From an uncultured Paracoccaceae bacterium (lineage in GTDB: Bacteria > Pseudomonadota > Alphaproteobacteria > Rhodobacterales > Rhodobacteraceae), in assembly GCA_947489705.1 (NCBI GenBank), contig CANLEQ010000002.1, positions 1 to 64,000 on the forward strand: DNA of 64,000 nt, written 5' to 3'. Below are positions 26,448 through 35,635 of the stretch, in pieces (the first letter of the stretch is position 1; each line of letters begins with the position of its first letter). Below the pieces are notes generated by a model. That model saw nothing but the letters and a program-made list of their open reading frames with translations. It made no database searches and was not told where the DNA came from. The position numbers and the translations under genes are program-made.

Positions 26448-27428
26448 TCAATGTCCCCTGCCCTTGCCCACGCGCAGGCGCGGATCGATCGCGAAATAGA
26501 GCAGATCGACGATGAGGTTGATGCTCACGAACATCACCGAGATCAGCATCAGATACGCCGCCATCACCGGAATATCGACGAACTGGATCGCGTTGATGAA
26601 TAGAAGCCCCACGCCCGGCCACTGGAACACCGTCTCGGTGATGATGGCGAAGGCGATGATCGCCCCGAGCTGCAGCCCCGTTACCGTGATGACCGGGACG
26701 AGCGTGTTCTTCAGCGCGTGCCGGAAATTCACCGCCCGTTCGCGCAATCCGCGGGCCCGCGCGAACCGGATATATTCCTGTCGCAGGACTTCCAGCATCT
26801 CCGAGCGGACCAGCCGCATGATCAGCGTCATCTGGTAGAGCCCGAGCGTGATCGCCGGCAGGATCAGCGCCTGGAGCCCGCTCGTGGTGAGGAACCCGGT
26901 CGTCCACCACCCCAGATCGACGACCGCGCCTCGCCCGAAGGACGGCAGCCAGTTGAGCTCGACCGAGAAGACGTAGATCAGCAGGATTCCGATCAGGAAG
27001 GTCGGCAGCGACACTCCGATCAGCGACAGCGTCATGATGACGTTCGACGCCATCCCGTTGCGCCGGATCGCGGTGAAGACCCCGAGCGAGATCCCCAGCA
27101 GCATCGCGAAGAAGGCCGAGACCGCGGCGAGTTCCAGCGTCGCCGGCGCGCGCTCCAGCAGGATCTCGGAGACGGGGCGGCCCTGACGGTAGGAGATGCC
27201 GAAATTGCCCTGGATCGCGTTGCCGAGGAAGTTCCAGTACTGGACGAAGAACGGCTGGTCGAGCCCGAGCTGTTCGCGCAGCCGCGCGATATCGGCCTGC
27301 GTCCGTTCCTGGCCCAGCATGTTGTCGATCGGGTCGCCGACGAAGGTGAACATCGAGAACGCCACGAAGCCCACGATCAGCAGGACGATGATCGACTGGA
27401 ACAGGCGGCGCAGGATGAAGGCTAGCAT
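26448..27428 (-). CDS. Peptide ABC transporter permease (DppB-like)
   Basis: The 326-residue permease starts with the typical MLAFILRRLFQSIIVLLIV helix and a periplasmic loop (RLREQLGLDQPFFVQYWNFL), then has the EAA loop EYIRFARARGLRERAVNFRH and a C-terminal VDLLYFAIDPRLR end, all diagnostic of DppB/OppB. It is the first membrane gene after the binding protein, separated from it by 278 bp containing a stable hairpin. Confidence 0.9.
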   Translation of the reverse strand: MLAFILRRLFQSIIVLLIVGFVAFSMFTFVGDPIDNMLGQERTQADIARLREQLGLDQPFFVQYWNFLGNAIQGNFGISYRQGRPVSEILLERAPATLELAAVSAFFAMLLGISLGVFTAIRRNGMASNVIMTLSLIGVSLPTFLIGILLIYVFSVELNWLPSFGRGAVVDLGWWTTGFLTTSGLQALILPAITLGLYQMTLIMRLVRSEMLEVLRQEYIRFARARGLRERAVNFRHALKNTLVPVITVTGLQLGAIIAFAIITETVFQWPGVGLLFINAIQFVDIPVMAAYLMLISVMFVSINLIVDLLYFAIDPRLRVGKGRGH

Positions 27429-27706
27429 GACTGATCTGGCTCCACGCTCGAAGCTGGGATGGCGGCGTGCCTCGCGATAGCGGATATCGGTCCGCCGGTC
27501 GGTCGCGAGCCCGCGTCAATCGCGTAAGACGCGCCCGAATGCAATGGACAACGCGGCAGAGTACAGAGAGCGATCCCCGCACCGTCCGAAATCCGGGGGA
27601 AACCCTGCGCAATCGCCCCGACGGACCGGCGCGATCCGCGTCAGTCCTCGCATCTCGCCCGGGCGGGGGCGCCGGCGTGACGCCCGCGCCCCCGTTCGCT
27701 CGAGGC
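27429..27706 (-). promoter_or_regulatory. Intercistronic spacer with strong hairpin (27665-27693)
   Basis: Between the binding-protein stop and the dppB-like start. The hairpin pairs GGGGGCGC with GCGCCCCC and, after one mismatch, GGC with GCC around a 5-base loop, 13 bp past the stop codon. It is likely a partial terminator and 3'-end stabiliser that keeps binding-protein mRNA in excess over the permeases. The remaining 230 bp show no gene; a weak secondary promoter cannot be excluded. Confidence 0.6.
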
Positions 27707-29296
27707 TCAGGAGCTGCTCGTCTCGAAATACTTCACCTTCGGCTGGTCCTCGGGCTGCACTTCGGTCTGGATGCCGTCGGTCAGGCCCCAGTTCAGCACC
27801 TGGTTGTGGACCGGCAGGTAGAGCGTTTCGGATTGCACCTCTTCCCAGATCTCGGCGATGGCCGCGTCGCGTTCCTCCAGATCGGTCATCGACGACAGGG
27901 CGGTGATCTGCGCGTCGAGTTCGGGATTGGAATATCCCGTCGCGTTCCACGATCCCAGCTCGTCGCCCTTCGTATGGACGAGGAAATTGAACACGTATTC
28001 CGAATCGAAGGTCGGCACGCCCCAGCCCAGCAGGAAGAAATCCGTGGTGCTGTTCGCGATGAGCGGGAAATGCTGCGCCTTGGGCTTGGAATCGAGGTTC
28101 ACCGTGATGCCCGCCTGCGACAGCATGCCGACCACCGCCTGGCAGATCGCCTCGTCGTTGATGTAGCGGTCGTTGGGGCAGTCGAGCTGGATCGAGAAGC
28201 CGTCGGGATAGCCCGCCTCCTCCATCAGCTGCATCGCGGCCTCCATGTCGCCTTCGGGCGGCGTGTCGAGCTCTTCGGTCCAGCCGTTGACGAAGGGCGG
28301 GATGATGATGCCGGTCGGCTCGCTCTGGCCGCGCATGACGACCTGCTGGATGGCGTCGCGGTTGATCGCCATGTTCATCGCCTGACGGACCTGCCGGTTG
28401 GCGAGCGGGTTCTCGCCCTCGACATCGTCGTTCTCGAGATCGTCGGCGCCCACGTTCAGCCCGAAGAAGATCGTCCGGTTCTGCGGCGCGGTGATCACCT
28501 GCAGGCCCTCCGAGCCCGCCACCCGTTCGAGATCCTGCACCGGCAGGTCCTGCGCGAAGTCGACCTCGCCCGACAGGAGTGCGGCGACCCGCGTGGCCTC
28601 GTTCTGGATCGGGGTGAACTCGATCCGGTCGATCGCCATCGGGAATTCGTCCATGCCCCAGTAATCGGGGAATTGCTCCAGCACGGTGCGCACGTCGGCC
28701 TCGCGGCTGACGAGCTGGTAGGGTCCGGTGCCGTTGGTGTTCGACGCGGCGAAGGTCTGCTCGCCCCCCTCGACGTCCTGGACCTCGACGGCGCCGTTCT
28801 CCTCGGCCCAGCCCTTGTCCATGATGAAGAGGTTGGTGAGGTTCGCGGGCAGGATCGGGTTCGGGCCGTCGGTCACGAATTCGACGGTATTGCCCTCGCC
28901 GGCGCGCACCTCGGTGATGGAGGTCAGAAGCTCCTTCATGTCGCTGTCGGGCGACTGGGCCCGCTCGATCGAGAAGATCACGTCCTCGGCGTCGAATGTC
29001 TCGCCGCCATGGAAGGTGACGCCCTCGCGCAGCGTGAAGATCCAGACATTCGGATCCTCCTCGCTCACCTGCCAGTCGGTGGCGAGCGCCCCTTCGAGCT
29101 CGCCCTCGGTGTCCCGAAGCAGCAGCGGCTCGTAGATCTGGTGGTTCATCGTGTGCGTCGGCCCCTCGTTCTGGGCATGGGGGTCGAGCGTCAGGGCATC
29201 TCCCGAACGCGCCCAGCGAAGCGTCTCGGCGCTGGCGGCACCCGCCATGAGGCCCAGCGCGGTGGTCGCCATCAGGACTTGTCTCGTCAGTTTCAT
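27707..29296 (-). CDS. Peptide/solute-binding protein of family 5 (DppA/OppA-like)
   Basis: The 529-residue periplasmic protein has a signal peptide (MKLTRQVLMATTALGLMAG, cleavage near ASA-E at about 23), then TLRWARSGDALTLDPHAQNE and GLATDW-like EGALATDWQVSEEDPNVWIFTLREGV, the extracellular solute-binding family 5 signature. A GGGAG site precedes the ATG. It is the first and highest-expressed gene of the operon, delivering di- or oligopeptides (or another family-5 ligand such as nickel or heme) to the DppBCDF-like complex. Confidence 0.9.
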   Translation of the reverse strand: MKLTRQVLMATTALGLMAGAASAETLRWARSGDALTLDPHAQNEGPTHTMNHQIYEPLLLRDTEGELEGALATDWQVSEEDPNVWIFTLREGVTFHGGETFDAEDVIFSIERAQSPDSDMKELLTSITEVRAGEGNTVEFVTDGPNPILPANLTNLFIMDKGWAEENGAVEVQDVEGGEQTFAASNTNGTGPYQLVSREADVRTVLEQFPDYWGMDEFPMAIDRIEFTPIQNEATRVAALLSGEVDFAQDLPVQDLERVAGSEGLQVITAPQNRTIFFGLNVGADDLENDDVEGENPLANRQVRQAMNMAINRDAIQQVVMRGQSEPTGIIIPPFVNGWTEELDTPPEGDMEAAMQLMEEAGYPDGFSIQLDCPNDRYINDEAICQAVVGMLSQAGITVNLDSKPKAQHFPLIANSTTDFFLLGWGVPTFDSEYVFNFLVHTKGDELGSWNATGYSNPELDAQITALSSMTDLEERDAAIAEIWEEVQSETLYLPVHNQVLNWGLTDGIQTEVQPEDQPKVKYFETSSS

Positions 29297-29438
29297 GGGT
29301 GTCTCCCTTGTTGATTGTCCGAGTATGGCGGCCAGAACACCGATGGCAAGCCGCGAAAGGCTACGCCGCCCGTGACCTCTGGACCTGCGCGCCAAAGCGG
29401 CTAGGCTGCGGAAAAACAGGCATGAGGGGTACGGGCAG

Positions 29439-30584
29439 ATGCGCGTGACACGCAGGATCTTCATCGGCGGCGCGGCGATGGCGGGGCTCACCGCCTGCGC
29501 GGGCGGCGGCATGCGCGGCCCGGTCGCGTCGCAAGGCGCGCTGCCCCTCGACCTGCGGCCGCAGCCCAATCCCGGCTGGTCCGCCTGGGTCGAGGCGTTC
29601 CGCGGCCGGGCGACGTCGGCCGGCATCTCTCCCGCCGTCGTCTCGCGCAGCTTCCAGGGCGCGGGCTATCTTCCCGGCGTGGTCGAGCGCGACCGCAACC
29701 AGACGGAATTCACCCGCTCGCTGGAGGATTACCTCGCCATCGCCGCCTCCGACGAAAAGGTCGCGACGGGGCGCGCGAAGTTCCGTCAGCATCAGGCCAC
29801 CCTCGCCGCGATCGAGGGGCGGTACGGCGTCCCGGCCGAGATCGTCGCGGCGATCTGGGGGCTCGAGTCGAATTACGGCGGGCGGCGCGGCAATATCCCG
29901 ATCGTGTCGTCGACCTCCACGCTGGCCTATGACGGGCGGCGCGGCCAGTTCTTCGAGAACCAGCTTCTCGCCGCGCTCCGGATCGTCGAGCGGGGCGACA
30001 CCACGCCCGACAACATGGTCGGAAGCTGGGCCGGCGCGATGGGCCACACGCAGTTCATCCCGACCTCGTACCAGGCCTTCGCGGTCGATTTCACCGGCGA
30101 CGGACGGCGTGACATCTGGTCCGAGGACCCGACCGACGCGCTGGCCTCGACCGCCACCTATCTCGGCCGCTCGGGATGGCAGAGGGGCCTTAGCTGGGGG
30201 GGCGAGATCGGCGTCTCGGCGCCCGCGGGCGAGACGATCACGCCGCAGCCGGGCGGCCCGAGTTTCCGCGTCACCCGCAATTTCGCGGCGATCAAGCGCT
30301 ACAACAACTCGACCAATTACGCGATCGGGGTCGGGCATCTGGCCGATCGCATCGCCGGCGGCCCGCCGATCCGCGCCTCGTTCCCGCCCGACCGTTTCGG
30401 CATGACCAAGGACATGCGCGAGGATCTGCAGCGCCGCCTGACCCGCGCGGGCTACGATACCGGCGGCGCGGACGGTGTCCTCGGCCCCAATTCGCGCGAG
30501 GCCATCGCCGCCTATCAGCAGGCGAACGGCCTTGCCGCCACGGGCGATCCGTCGGTGGCGCTCCTGCGGCGGCTGGGGGGATAG
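29439..30584 (+). CDS. Lytic murein transglycosylase (MltB-like) with peptidoglycan-binding domain
   Basis: The 381-residue protein begins MRVTRRIFIGGAAMAGLTAC, combining a Tat-like twin Arg with a lipobox Cys at residue 20, so it is probably an envelope-anchored lipoprotein. The SLT_2 catalytic domain spans about 45-320, with catalytic Glu143 in IWGLESNYGG and the MGHTQFIPTSYQAFAVDF block. Residues from about 325 form a peptidoglycan-binding domain (LQRRLTRAGYDTGGADGVLG). It cleaves glycan strands to 1,6-anhydromuropeptides, the substrate class of the amidase at 8628-9341. It converges on the tetR gene. Confidence 0.9.
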   Translation: MRVTRRIFIGGAAMAGLTACAGGGMRGPVASQGALPLDLRPQPNPGWSAWVEAFRGRATSAGISPAVVSRSFQGAGYLPGVVERDRNQTEFTRSLEDYLAIAASDEKVATGRAKFRQHQATLAAIEGRYGVPAEIVAAIWGLESNYGGRRGNIPIVSSTSTLAYDGRRGQFFENQLLAALRIVERGDTTPDNMVGSWAGAMGHTQFIPTSYQAFAVDFTGDGRRDIWSEDPTDALASTATYLGRSGWQRGLSWGGEIGVSAPAGETITPQPGGPSFRVTRNFAAIKRYNNSTNYAIGVGHLADRIAGGPPIRASFPPDRFGMTKDMREDLQRRLTRAGYDTGGADGVLGPNSREAIAAYQQANGLAATGDPSVALLRRLGG

Positions 30585-30605
30585 TTCCGGCCGCACGCGC
30601 GCGGC

Positions 30606-31253
30606 TCAGACGCTGTAGCTCCGCAGGAACATCGCCACCGCCGCATCCGCCGTGCGCCGGACAGCGTCGGGCCCGGGCGGTTCGGTCATGAAACCGAAGA
30701 GGCGCTGGCGCCACAGCCCCGCTGTCGCCAGTTCCACCAGCTGGTAGGCGGCAAGCCCGGTATCGGGCGCGGCCAGCCGGCCGGCCGCGACCTCGCGATC
30801 GAGGGCCCGCGCCAGCATGCGCTGCGACCGTTGCGCGCCCCCCTCGTAGAACTGCGCGCCGAGTTCGGGCATCCGTTCGGCCATGCCGATGACGGTGCGC
30901 TGCGCGCGGATGACCGGCGGAGAGCAGATGATCTCGGCCAGCCGCGCGGCGAAGCCCTGCAACCGCGCCTCCAGCGGTGCGTCCCCCTCGAGCTGCCGCT
31001 CGACCCCCGCGAAGAGGCGATCGCGCTCGTGCTCGACCAGGGTACCGAACAGCGCCTCCTTGGTGTCGAAATAGACGTAGAGCGTGCTCTTCGAGACGCC
31101 GGCGGCGCGGCAGATGTCGTTGACCCCCGCCCCGTCGAAGCCCTTCTCGAGAAAGACCCGCGCCGCCCCGTCGAGGATGGCGGCCCGCTTGGCGGGATCG
31201 GTTCCGGCGGCGTGGCGGCGGCGGGCGGGATCTGTCTTGTCCATGCGACACAT
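30606..31253 (-). CDS. TetR-family repressor of the adjacent efflux operon
   Basis: The 215-residue protein has an N-terminal TetR helix-turn-helix (AILDGAARVFLEKGFDGAGV ... VSKSTLYVYFDTKEALF, about residues 23-68) and an alpha-helical ligand-binding domain with a TetR_C-type tail. Start is at 31253 (or ATG three codons in, 31244). Two identical 18-bp palindromes lie in the 101-bp gap to the divergent pump genes; one is 4 bp upstream of its own start codon, so it should repress itself and the pump until a ligand, probably a pump substrate, binds. Confidence 0.88.
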   Translation of the reverse strand: MCRMDKTDPARRRHAAGTDPAKRAAILDGAARVFLEKGFDGAGVNDICRAAGVSKSTLYVYFDTKEALFGTLVEHERDRLFAGVERQLEGDAPLEARLQGFAARLAEIICSPPVIRAQRTVIGMAERMPELGAQFYEGGAQRSQRMLARALDREVAAGRLAAPDTGLAAYQLVELATAGLWRQRLFGFMTEPPGPDAVRRTADAAVAMFLRSYSV

Positions 31254-31257
31254 GTAA

Positions 31258-31275
31258 TCGAACCGATCGGTTCGA
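31258..31275. promoter_or_regulatory. Operator 1 for the TetR-family repressor
   Basis: TCGAACCGATCGGTTCGA is a perfect 18-bp palindrome that lies 4 bp before the tetR start. A tetR promoter candidate, TTGTCG-N17-TATCGA on the minus strand, has its -10 element inside this palindrome, consistent with autorepression. Confidence 0.8.
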
Positions 31276-31282
31276 TAAAGGC

Positions 31283-31311
31283 TTGATCGATTCGCGACAA
31301 GGCCCTAGGTA
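31283..31311 (+). promoter_or_regulatory. Candidate promoter of the efflux operon
   Basis: TTGATC at 31283-31288 and TAGGTA at 31306-31311 are separated by 17 bases. The -35 matches the sigma-70 consensus at four positions, the -10 poorly. Operator 2 starts 5 bp after it, covering the expected transcription start. Confidence 0.35.
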
Positions 31312-31315
31312 GCGA

Positions 31316-31333
31316 TCGAACCGATCGGTTCGA
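31316..31333. promoter_or_regulatory. Operator 2 for the TetR-family repressor
   Basis: The second exact copy of TCGAACCGATCGGTTCGA, 58 bp centre to centre from operator 1 and 21 bp before the emrA-like start codon. Two identical perfect palindromes in one short divergent gap leave little doubt that they are the repressor's sites. Confidence 0.8.
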
Positions 31334-31354
31334 CGAGTACCGCAAGGATCTTCC

Positions 31355-32497
31355 ATGGCCCGCCACGACCGCACATTCTCCGCCTCCGCCGACGCTCTGC
31401 CCGGCGACGCCGCGACGCCCGCGCCCCCCGCACCGGCCCGCAGGAGCCGGAAGAGGATCGCCCTCGGGGCCGTCGCGATCGTCGCACTGGCGGGCCTGGC
31501 ATGGTTCGGGTCGCAATGGTGGACCCACGGGCGCTTCATGGTCGATACCGACGACGCTTATGTGGCCTCCGACATCACCCTGATCTCAAGCCGCGTGCAG
31601 GGCTATGTCGCCGCCGTCGAGGTGCAGGAAAACCAGCGCGTCGCGGCGGGCGACGTTCTGGTCCGGCTCGACGACGGCGACCTGCGCAACGCGCTCGACA
31701 TCGCCGAGAGCCGCGTCACCACCGCCTCCGACACCCTCGCGCGGATCGACGCGCAGATCGACGCGGCAGAGGCCGGCGTCGTCCAGGCGCGCGCGATGCG
31801 CGATATGGCGGATGCCCAGCTGCGCGCCGCGACGAGCAATTCCGAGCGCGTCGACCGGCTCAGCCGCGATTCCGTCGCCTCGCAGGCCCAGCTCGACGTC
31901 GCGACCGAGGCGCTCGACACCGCGACGGCCAGCCAAGCCAACGCCGTGGCCGCCATCGCGGCGGCCGAGGCGCAGGTGGCCGTCCTGAAGGCCCAGCGCG
32001 CCGAGGCCGAGGGGACGCGGCGCGAGTTGCAGCTCGCCGTCGAACAGGCCCGCCGCGACCTCGACCTGACTGTCCTGCGCGCGCCTGCCGACGGCATCCT
32101 GGCGGAGCTGACGCTCGAGACCGGCGATCTCGTCGCCCCCGGCGCACGGCTCGCGGCGCTGGTGCCGACCGACACCCTCTATATCGAGGCGAACTTCAAG
32201 GAGACCCAGCTTGCGGGGATCCGGGAGGGCGCCGAGGCGCATATCACGTTCGACGCGCTGCCGGATCTCGATTTCGACAGCCGCGTCACCTCGATCGCGC
32301 CGGCCACGGGATCGGTCTTCTCGTTGCTGCCCGCCGACAACGCGACCGGCAACTTCACCAAGATCGTCCAGCGGGTGCCGGTGCGCATCGCCATCCCCGA
32401 CGCGGCCCTGGCAACGGGGCGCCTGCGCACGGGGCTCTCGGCAGTGATCGAGGTCGACAGCCGCACCGGCGGCGAGACGCTCCTGGCGGCCGAGTGA
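31355..32497 (+). CDS. emrA: EmrA/HlyD-type periplasmic adaptor of a drug efflux system
   Basis: The 380-residue membrane-fusion protein has a short basic cytoplasmic tail, one membrane helix at about 36-53, a beta-barrel/lipoyl half-motif (VDTDDAYVASDITLISSRVQ), a long coiled-coil hairpin at about 115-235 rich in Ala/Glu/Arg, and the second lipoyl half (LRAPADGILAELTLETGDLV). It links the inner-membrane pump to an outer-membrane channel. The emrB-like gene starts one base past its stop. Confidence 0.88.
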   Translation: MARHDRTFSASADALPGDAATPAPPAPARRSRKRIALGAVAIVALAGLAWFGSQWWTHGRFMVDTDDAYVASDITLISSRVQGYVAAVEVQENQRVAAGDVLVRLDDGDLRNALDIAESRVTTASDTLARIDAQIDAAEAGVVQARAMRDMADAQLRAATSNSERVDRLSRDSVASQAQLDVATEALDTATASQANAVAAIAAAEAQVAVLKAQRAEAEGTRRELQLAVEQARRDLDLTVLRAPADGILAELTLETGDLVAPGARLAALVPTDTLYIEANFKETQLAGIREGAEAHITFDALPDLDFDSRVTSIAPATGSVFSLLPADNATGNFTKIVQRVPVRIAIPDAALATGRLRTGLSAVIEVDSRTGGETLLAAE

Positions 32498-32498
32498 G

Positions 32499-34040
32499 AT
32501 GGACGCCCCGGAGCTGACCCCGCGCCGGATCGCGGCCTTCATGGTCATGGTCGTCGGTATGTTCATGGCGATCCTCGACATCCAGATCGTGTCGGCCTCC
32601 CTGCCCGACATCCAAGCGGGCCTCGGCGCCAGCCCCGACGAGATCAGCTGGGTCCAGACCTCCTACCTCATCGCCGAGGTCATCATGATCCCGCTCTCGG
32701 GCTTTCTGGGGCGGGTGATGTCGACGCGTATCCTCTTCGCGGCCTCGGCGGCGGGCTTCACCGCGGCGAGCTTCATGTGCGCCACCTCGGGCTCGATCTC
32801 GGAAATGATCCTCTGGCGCGCGGCGCAGGGATTCCTCGGCGGCGGCATGATCCCAGCGGTCTTCGCCGCGGCTTTCACCATCTTTCCGCCCGACAAGCGC
32901 AACATCGTCTCGCCGATCATCGGCCTCATCGCGACGCTCGCGCCCACCGTCGGGCCGACTGTGGGCGGCTATCTCAGCCATGCGATGTCGTGGCACTGGC
33001 TCTTTCTCGTCAACGTGATCCCCGGCATCGCGGTGGCGATCGGCGCCTGGACGCTGATCGATTTCGACCGGCCGAACTGGAAGCTCTTCGACCGGTTCGA
33101 CTGGTGGGGCCTCGCCGCCCTCGCGGCTTTTCTCGGCAGCCTCGAATACGTCCTCGAGGAAGGCCCCTCGAACGACTGGCTCGACGATCGCGTCGTGGCC
33201 GTGCTGGCCCTGGTGATGGTCGTGGGCGGCGTGGTCACCTTCTGGCGGGCCCTCACCCAGGACGAGCCGATCATCGACCTCTCGGCCTTCGGCAACGCGA
33301 ACTTCGCCGTCGGATCGATCTTCAGCTTCACGATGGGGATCGGGCTCTACGGGCTCACCTATCTCTATCCGCTCTACCTCGCCTCGATCCGGGGCTACGA
33401 CAGCCTGATGATCGGCCAGACGGTCTTCGTCTCGGGCCTCGCCATGTTCGTAAGCGCCCCTCTGGCCGGCGTCCTGGCGTCGAAGCTCGATCTGCGGGTG
33501 ATGCTGCTGACCGGCTTCGTGGGCTTCGCCGCCTCGACATGGATGCTGACCGGCCTGACGGCGGAATGGGATTTCGACGAGCTTCTGGCGCCGCAGATCC
33601 TGCGCGGCCTGTCGCTGATGCTGTGCATGGTGCCGATCAACAACCTCGCGCTCGGCACGCTCGCGCCCGACAAGATGAAGGGGGCTTCGGGCCTCTACAA
33701 CCTCATGCGCAACCTCGGCGGCGCGGTGGGGCTCGCCCTCATCAACACCGTGCTGAGCGACCGCAGCGCGCTGCATTACGCGCGGCTCTCCGAAGCCCTG
33801 AGCTGGAGCAACCATGAGGCGACGCGCCAGCTCGATCAGATGGCCCAGGGCCTGGCCGCGCGGGGCCTCGACGGGCCGAAGGCCGCGCTCGCCCAGATGA
33901 CGCTGCGCCTCCACGGACAGGCAAGCGTCATGTCCTTCATCGATGTCTTCCTGCTGATCACCGTGCTTTTCGGCGGGCTCGCGATGGCGGCCCTGCTGAT
34001 GCGACCGCCCGCGCGCGGCGGCGCACCCGCCGGGCACTAG
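32499..34040 (+). CDS. emrB: EmrB-type MFS multidrug efflux transporter (DHA2, 14 helices)
   Basis: The 513-residue protein has about 14 membrane helices and DHA2 motifs: MAILDIQIVSASLPDI in helix 1, FLGRVMSTR in the loop between helices 2 and 3 and PTVGPTVGGYL in helix 5. It exports hydrophobic drugs or uncouplers by proton antiport with the EmrA-like adaptor. A TolC partner is not encoded nearby. Transcription should be controlled by the TetR repressor and twin operators upstream. Confidence 0.9.
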   Translation: MDAPELTPRRIAAFMVMVVGMFMAILDIQIVSASLPDIQAGLGASPDEISWVQTSYLIAEVIMIPLSGFLGRVMSTRILFAASAAGFTAASFMCATSGSISEMILWRAAQGFLGGGMIPAVFAAAFTIFPPDKRNIVSPIIGLIATLAPTVGPTVGGYLSHAMSWHWLFLVNVIPGIAVAIGAWTLIDFDRPNWKLFDRFDWWGLAALAAFLGSLEYVLEEGPSNDWLDDRVVAVLALVMVVGGVVTFWRALTQDEPIIDLSAFGNANFAVGSIFSFTMGIGLYGLTYLYPLYLASIRGYDSLMIGQTVFVSGLAMFVSAPLAGVLASKLDLRVMLLTGFVGFAASTWMLTGLTAEWDFDELLAPQILRGLSLMLCMVPINNLALGTLAPDKMKGASGLYNLMRNLGGAVGLALINTVLSDRSALHYARLSEALSWSNHEATRQLDQMAQGLAARGLDGPKAALAQMTLRLHGQASVMSFIDVFLLITVLFGGLAMAALLMRPPARGGAPAGH

Positions 34041-34104
34041 CGAGCACAGCTCGCCGCCACCGAAAGTCGTGCGCCGCGGCCCCGAGCGGTATAGACACCT
34101 GCGC

Positions 34105-35577
34105 ATGACCCGCCTTCGCCCCGGAATGCTCCTCTGCGCCCTCGCGGCGAGCCTGCTGGCGCTGCTGGCCGTGGCGATGCTCGAACGCCAGCGATCCGGC
34201 CTCTCGGTCGAGAGGGTTCGGCTTGCCGGCGCGCCGGTGTCAATCTGGCGCGCGGAGGGGTCGCAGGGCGGGCCGCTCGTCGTGGTGGCGCATGGTTATG
34301 CGGGGTCGCGGCAGATGATGCAGCCGCTGGCGATGAGTTTCGCCCGCGCGGGTTTCGTGGTGGCGAGCTTCGATTTCTTCGGACACGGCCGGCACGACCG
34401 GCCGATGGCGGGCGACATCACCTCGCTCGACGGCGCGACGGCACAGCTCGTCGACCAGACGGTCGCGGTCGCCCGTGCCTCGCGGGACCTGCCCGGCGCG
34501 ACGGGTCCGGTTTCGCTGGTCGGGCATTCGATGGCCACCGACATCGTCATCCGCGCCGCCGAGCGGATCGACGACGTCGCGGCCGTCGTGGCGATCTCGA
34601 TGTATTCCGACGCGGTGCGGCCCACGGCACCCGAGCGCCTGCTCATCGTATCGGGGGCGTGGGAGGGATGGTTGCGCGAGGTCGCGCTCGACCGGCTGCG
34701 CCAGCTCGACCCGGCCGCGGCCGAGGGCGAGACGGTCGCGCGCGACGGGGTGGCGCGCCGCGCCGTCGCCGCCCCGGGCGTCGGCCATGTGGGCGTGCTC
34801 TACAGCAGGGCGACACTCGCCGAGACGCGCAACTGGATCGCCGCCGCGACGGGCCGGCAACCCGTCGGCGCGCTGCCCCGCACCGGGCCTTGGCTCGCGC
34901 TGCTGCTCGTCGCGCTCGTCGCGCTGGCATGGCCGCTTGCGGGGCTTCTGGGGCGGCCCGTCCGCGGAACGGCCCCGGGCATGCGCCTGGCTCTCGCGGC
35001 GAGTGCGGCACCGATCGTGCCGGCACTCGTCACGGCGGCCCTGCTGCCCGGCGGCGCGCTGGGTCTGAGCGCGTTCGGCACCCTCGCGGCGTTCTTCGGC
35101 GTCTGGGGGGCGGTCCAGCTCGCGATCCTGTGGCGGGCGGGCCTGCGCCCGTCGCGGCCGCACCTCGCGGGCCTCGCGATGCTGCTTCTCTGGGGGCTCT
35201 GCCTCTTCGCCCCGGCGCTCGACCGCTACGGTGCGGCGTTCCTGCCCACGGGTCCGCGCCTTCAGGTGATGGTCCTGCTGCTGCCCGGCACGCTGCTCTA
35301 CTGCCTCGCCGATGCGATGCTCGTCCGGGATGCGCGCTGGCTGTCCTTTCTGGAGGTGCGGGTCTTTCCGCTCGCGACATTGCTGGGGGCGATGTGGATC
35401 ACGCCGCGGCTGGGGATCGCATTTACCGTACTGCCGGTCATGGTGCTCTTCTGGTGCGTCTACGGCGTCGCGGGGCGCTGGATCGGCGCGCGCAGCGGGT
35501 CCGCCACGAACGGTTTGGCGCTCGGCATCATCCTCGCCTGGGCGATCGCGGCCAGCACGCCACTCATCGCGGCCTGA
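34105..35577 (+). CDS. Alpha/beta hydrolase fused to a multi-helix membrane domain
   Basis: The 490-residue protein starts with one N-terminal helix (MLLCALAASLLALLAVAML), followed by an alpha/beta hydrolase domain (about 45-265): VVVAHGYAGSRQMM is the oxyanion region, LVGHSMATDIV the nucleophile elbow with Ser in GHSMA, and GVGHVGVL the catalytic His. From about 285 to the end there are seven to eight further membrane helices with no known domain. The start at 34105 was chosen to put the helix at the N-terminus. The catalytic domain probably faces the periplasm. It starts 65 bp after emrB on the same strand, so it may belong to the pump operon. Confidence 0.72.
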   Translation: MTRLRPGMLLCALAASLLALLAVAMLERQRSGLSVERVRLAGAPVSIWRAEGSQGGPLVVVAHGYAGSRQMMQPLAMSFARAGFVVASFDFFGHGRHDRPMAGDITSLDGATAQLVDQTVAVARASRDLPGATGPVSLVGHSMATDIVIRAAERIDDVAAVVAISMYSDAVRPTAPERLLIVSGAWEGWLREVALDRLRQLDPAAAEGETVARDGVARRAVAAPGVGHVGVLYSRATLAETRNWIAAATGRQPVGALPRTGPWLALLLVALVALAWPLAGLLGRPVRGTAPGMRLALAASAAPIVPALVTAALLPGGALGLSAFGTLAAFFGVWGAVQLAILWRAGLRPSRPHLAGLAMLLLWGLCLFAPALDRYGAAFLPTGPRLQVMVLLLPGTLLYCLADAMLVRDARWLSFLEVRVFPLATLLGAMWITPRLGIAFTVLPVMVLFWCVYGVAGRWIGARSGSATNGLALGIILAWAIAASTPLIAA

Positions 35578-35594
35578 ACGCGCGGCATCGCCAT

Positions 35595-35627
35595 CGGCCC
35601 CGGACGGACGCGAATCCGCCGGGGCCG
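35595..35627. terminator. Hairpin between convergent genes
   Basis: A 9-bp stem CGGCCCCGG / CCGGGGCCG, extended by an inner GGA/TCC pair. It lies 18 bp past the hydrolase stop and 9 bp before the treS stop, and probably ends both transcripts. Confidence 0.6.
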
Positions 35628-35635
35628 GGCCTCGG

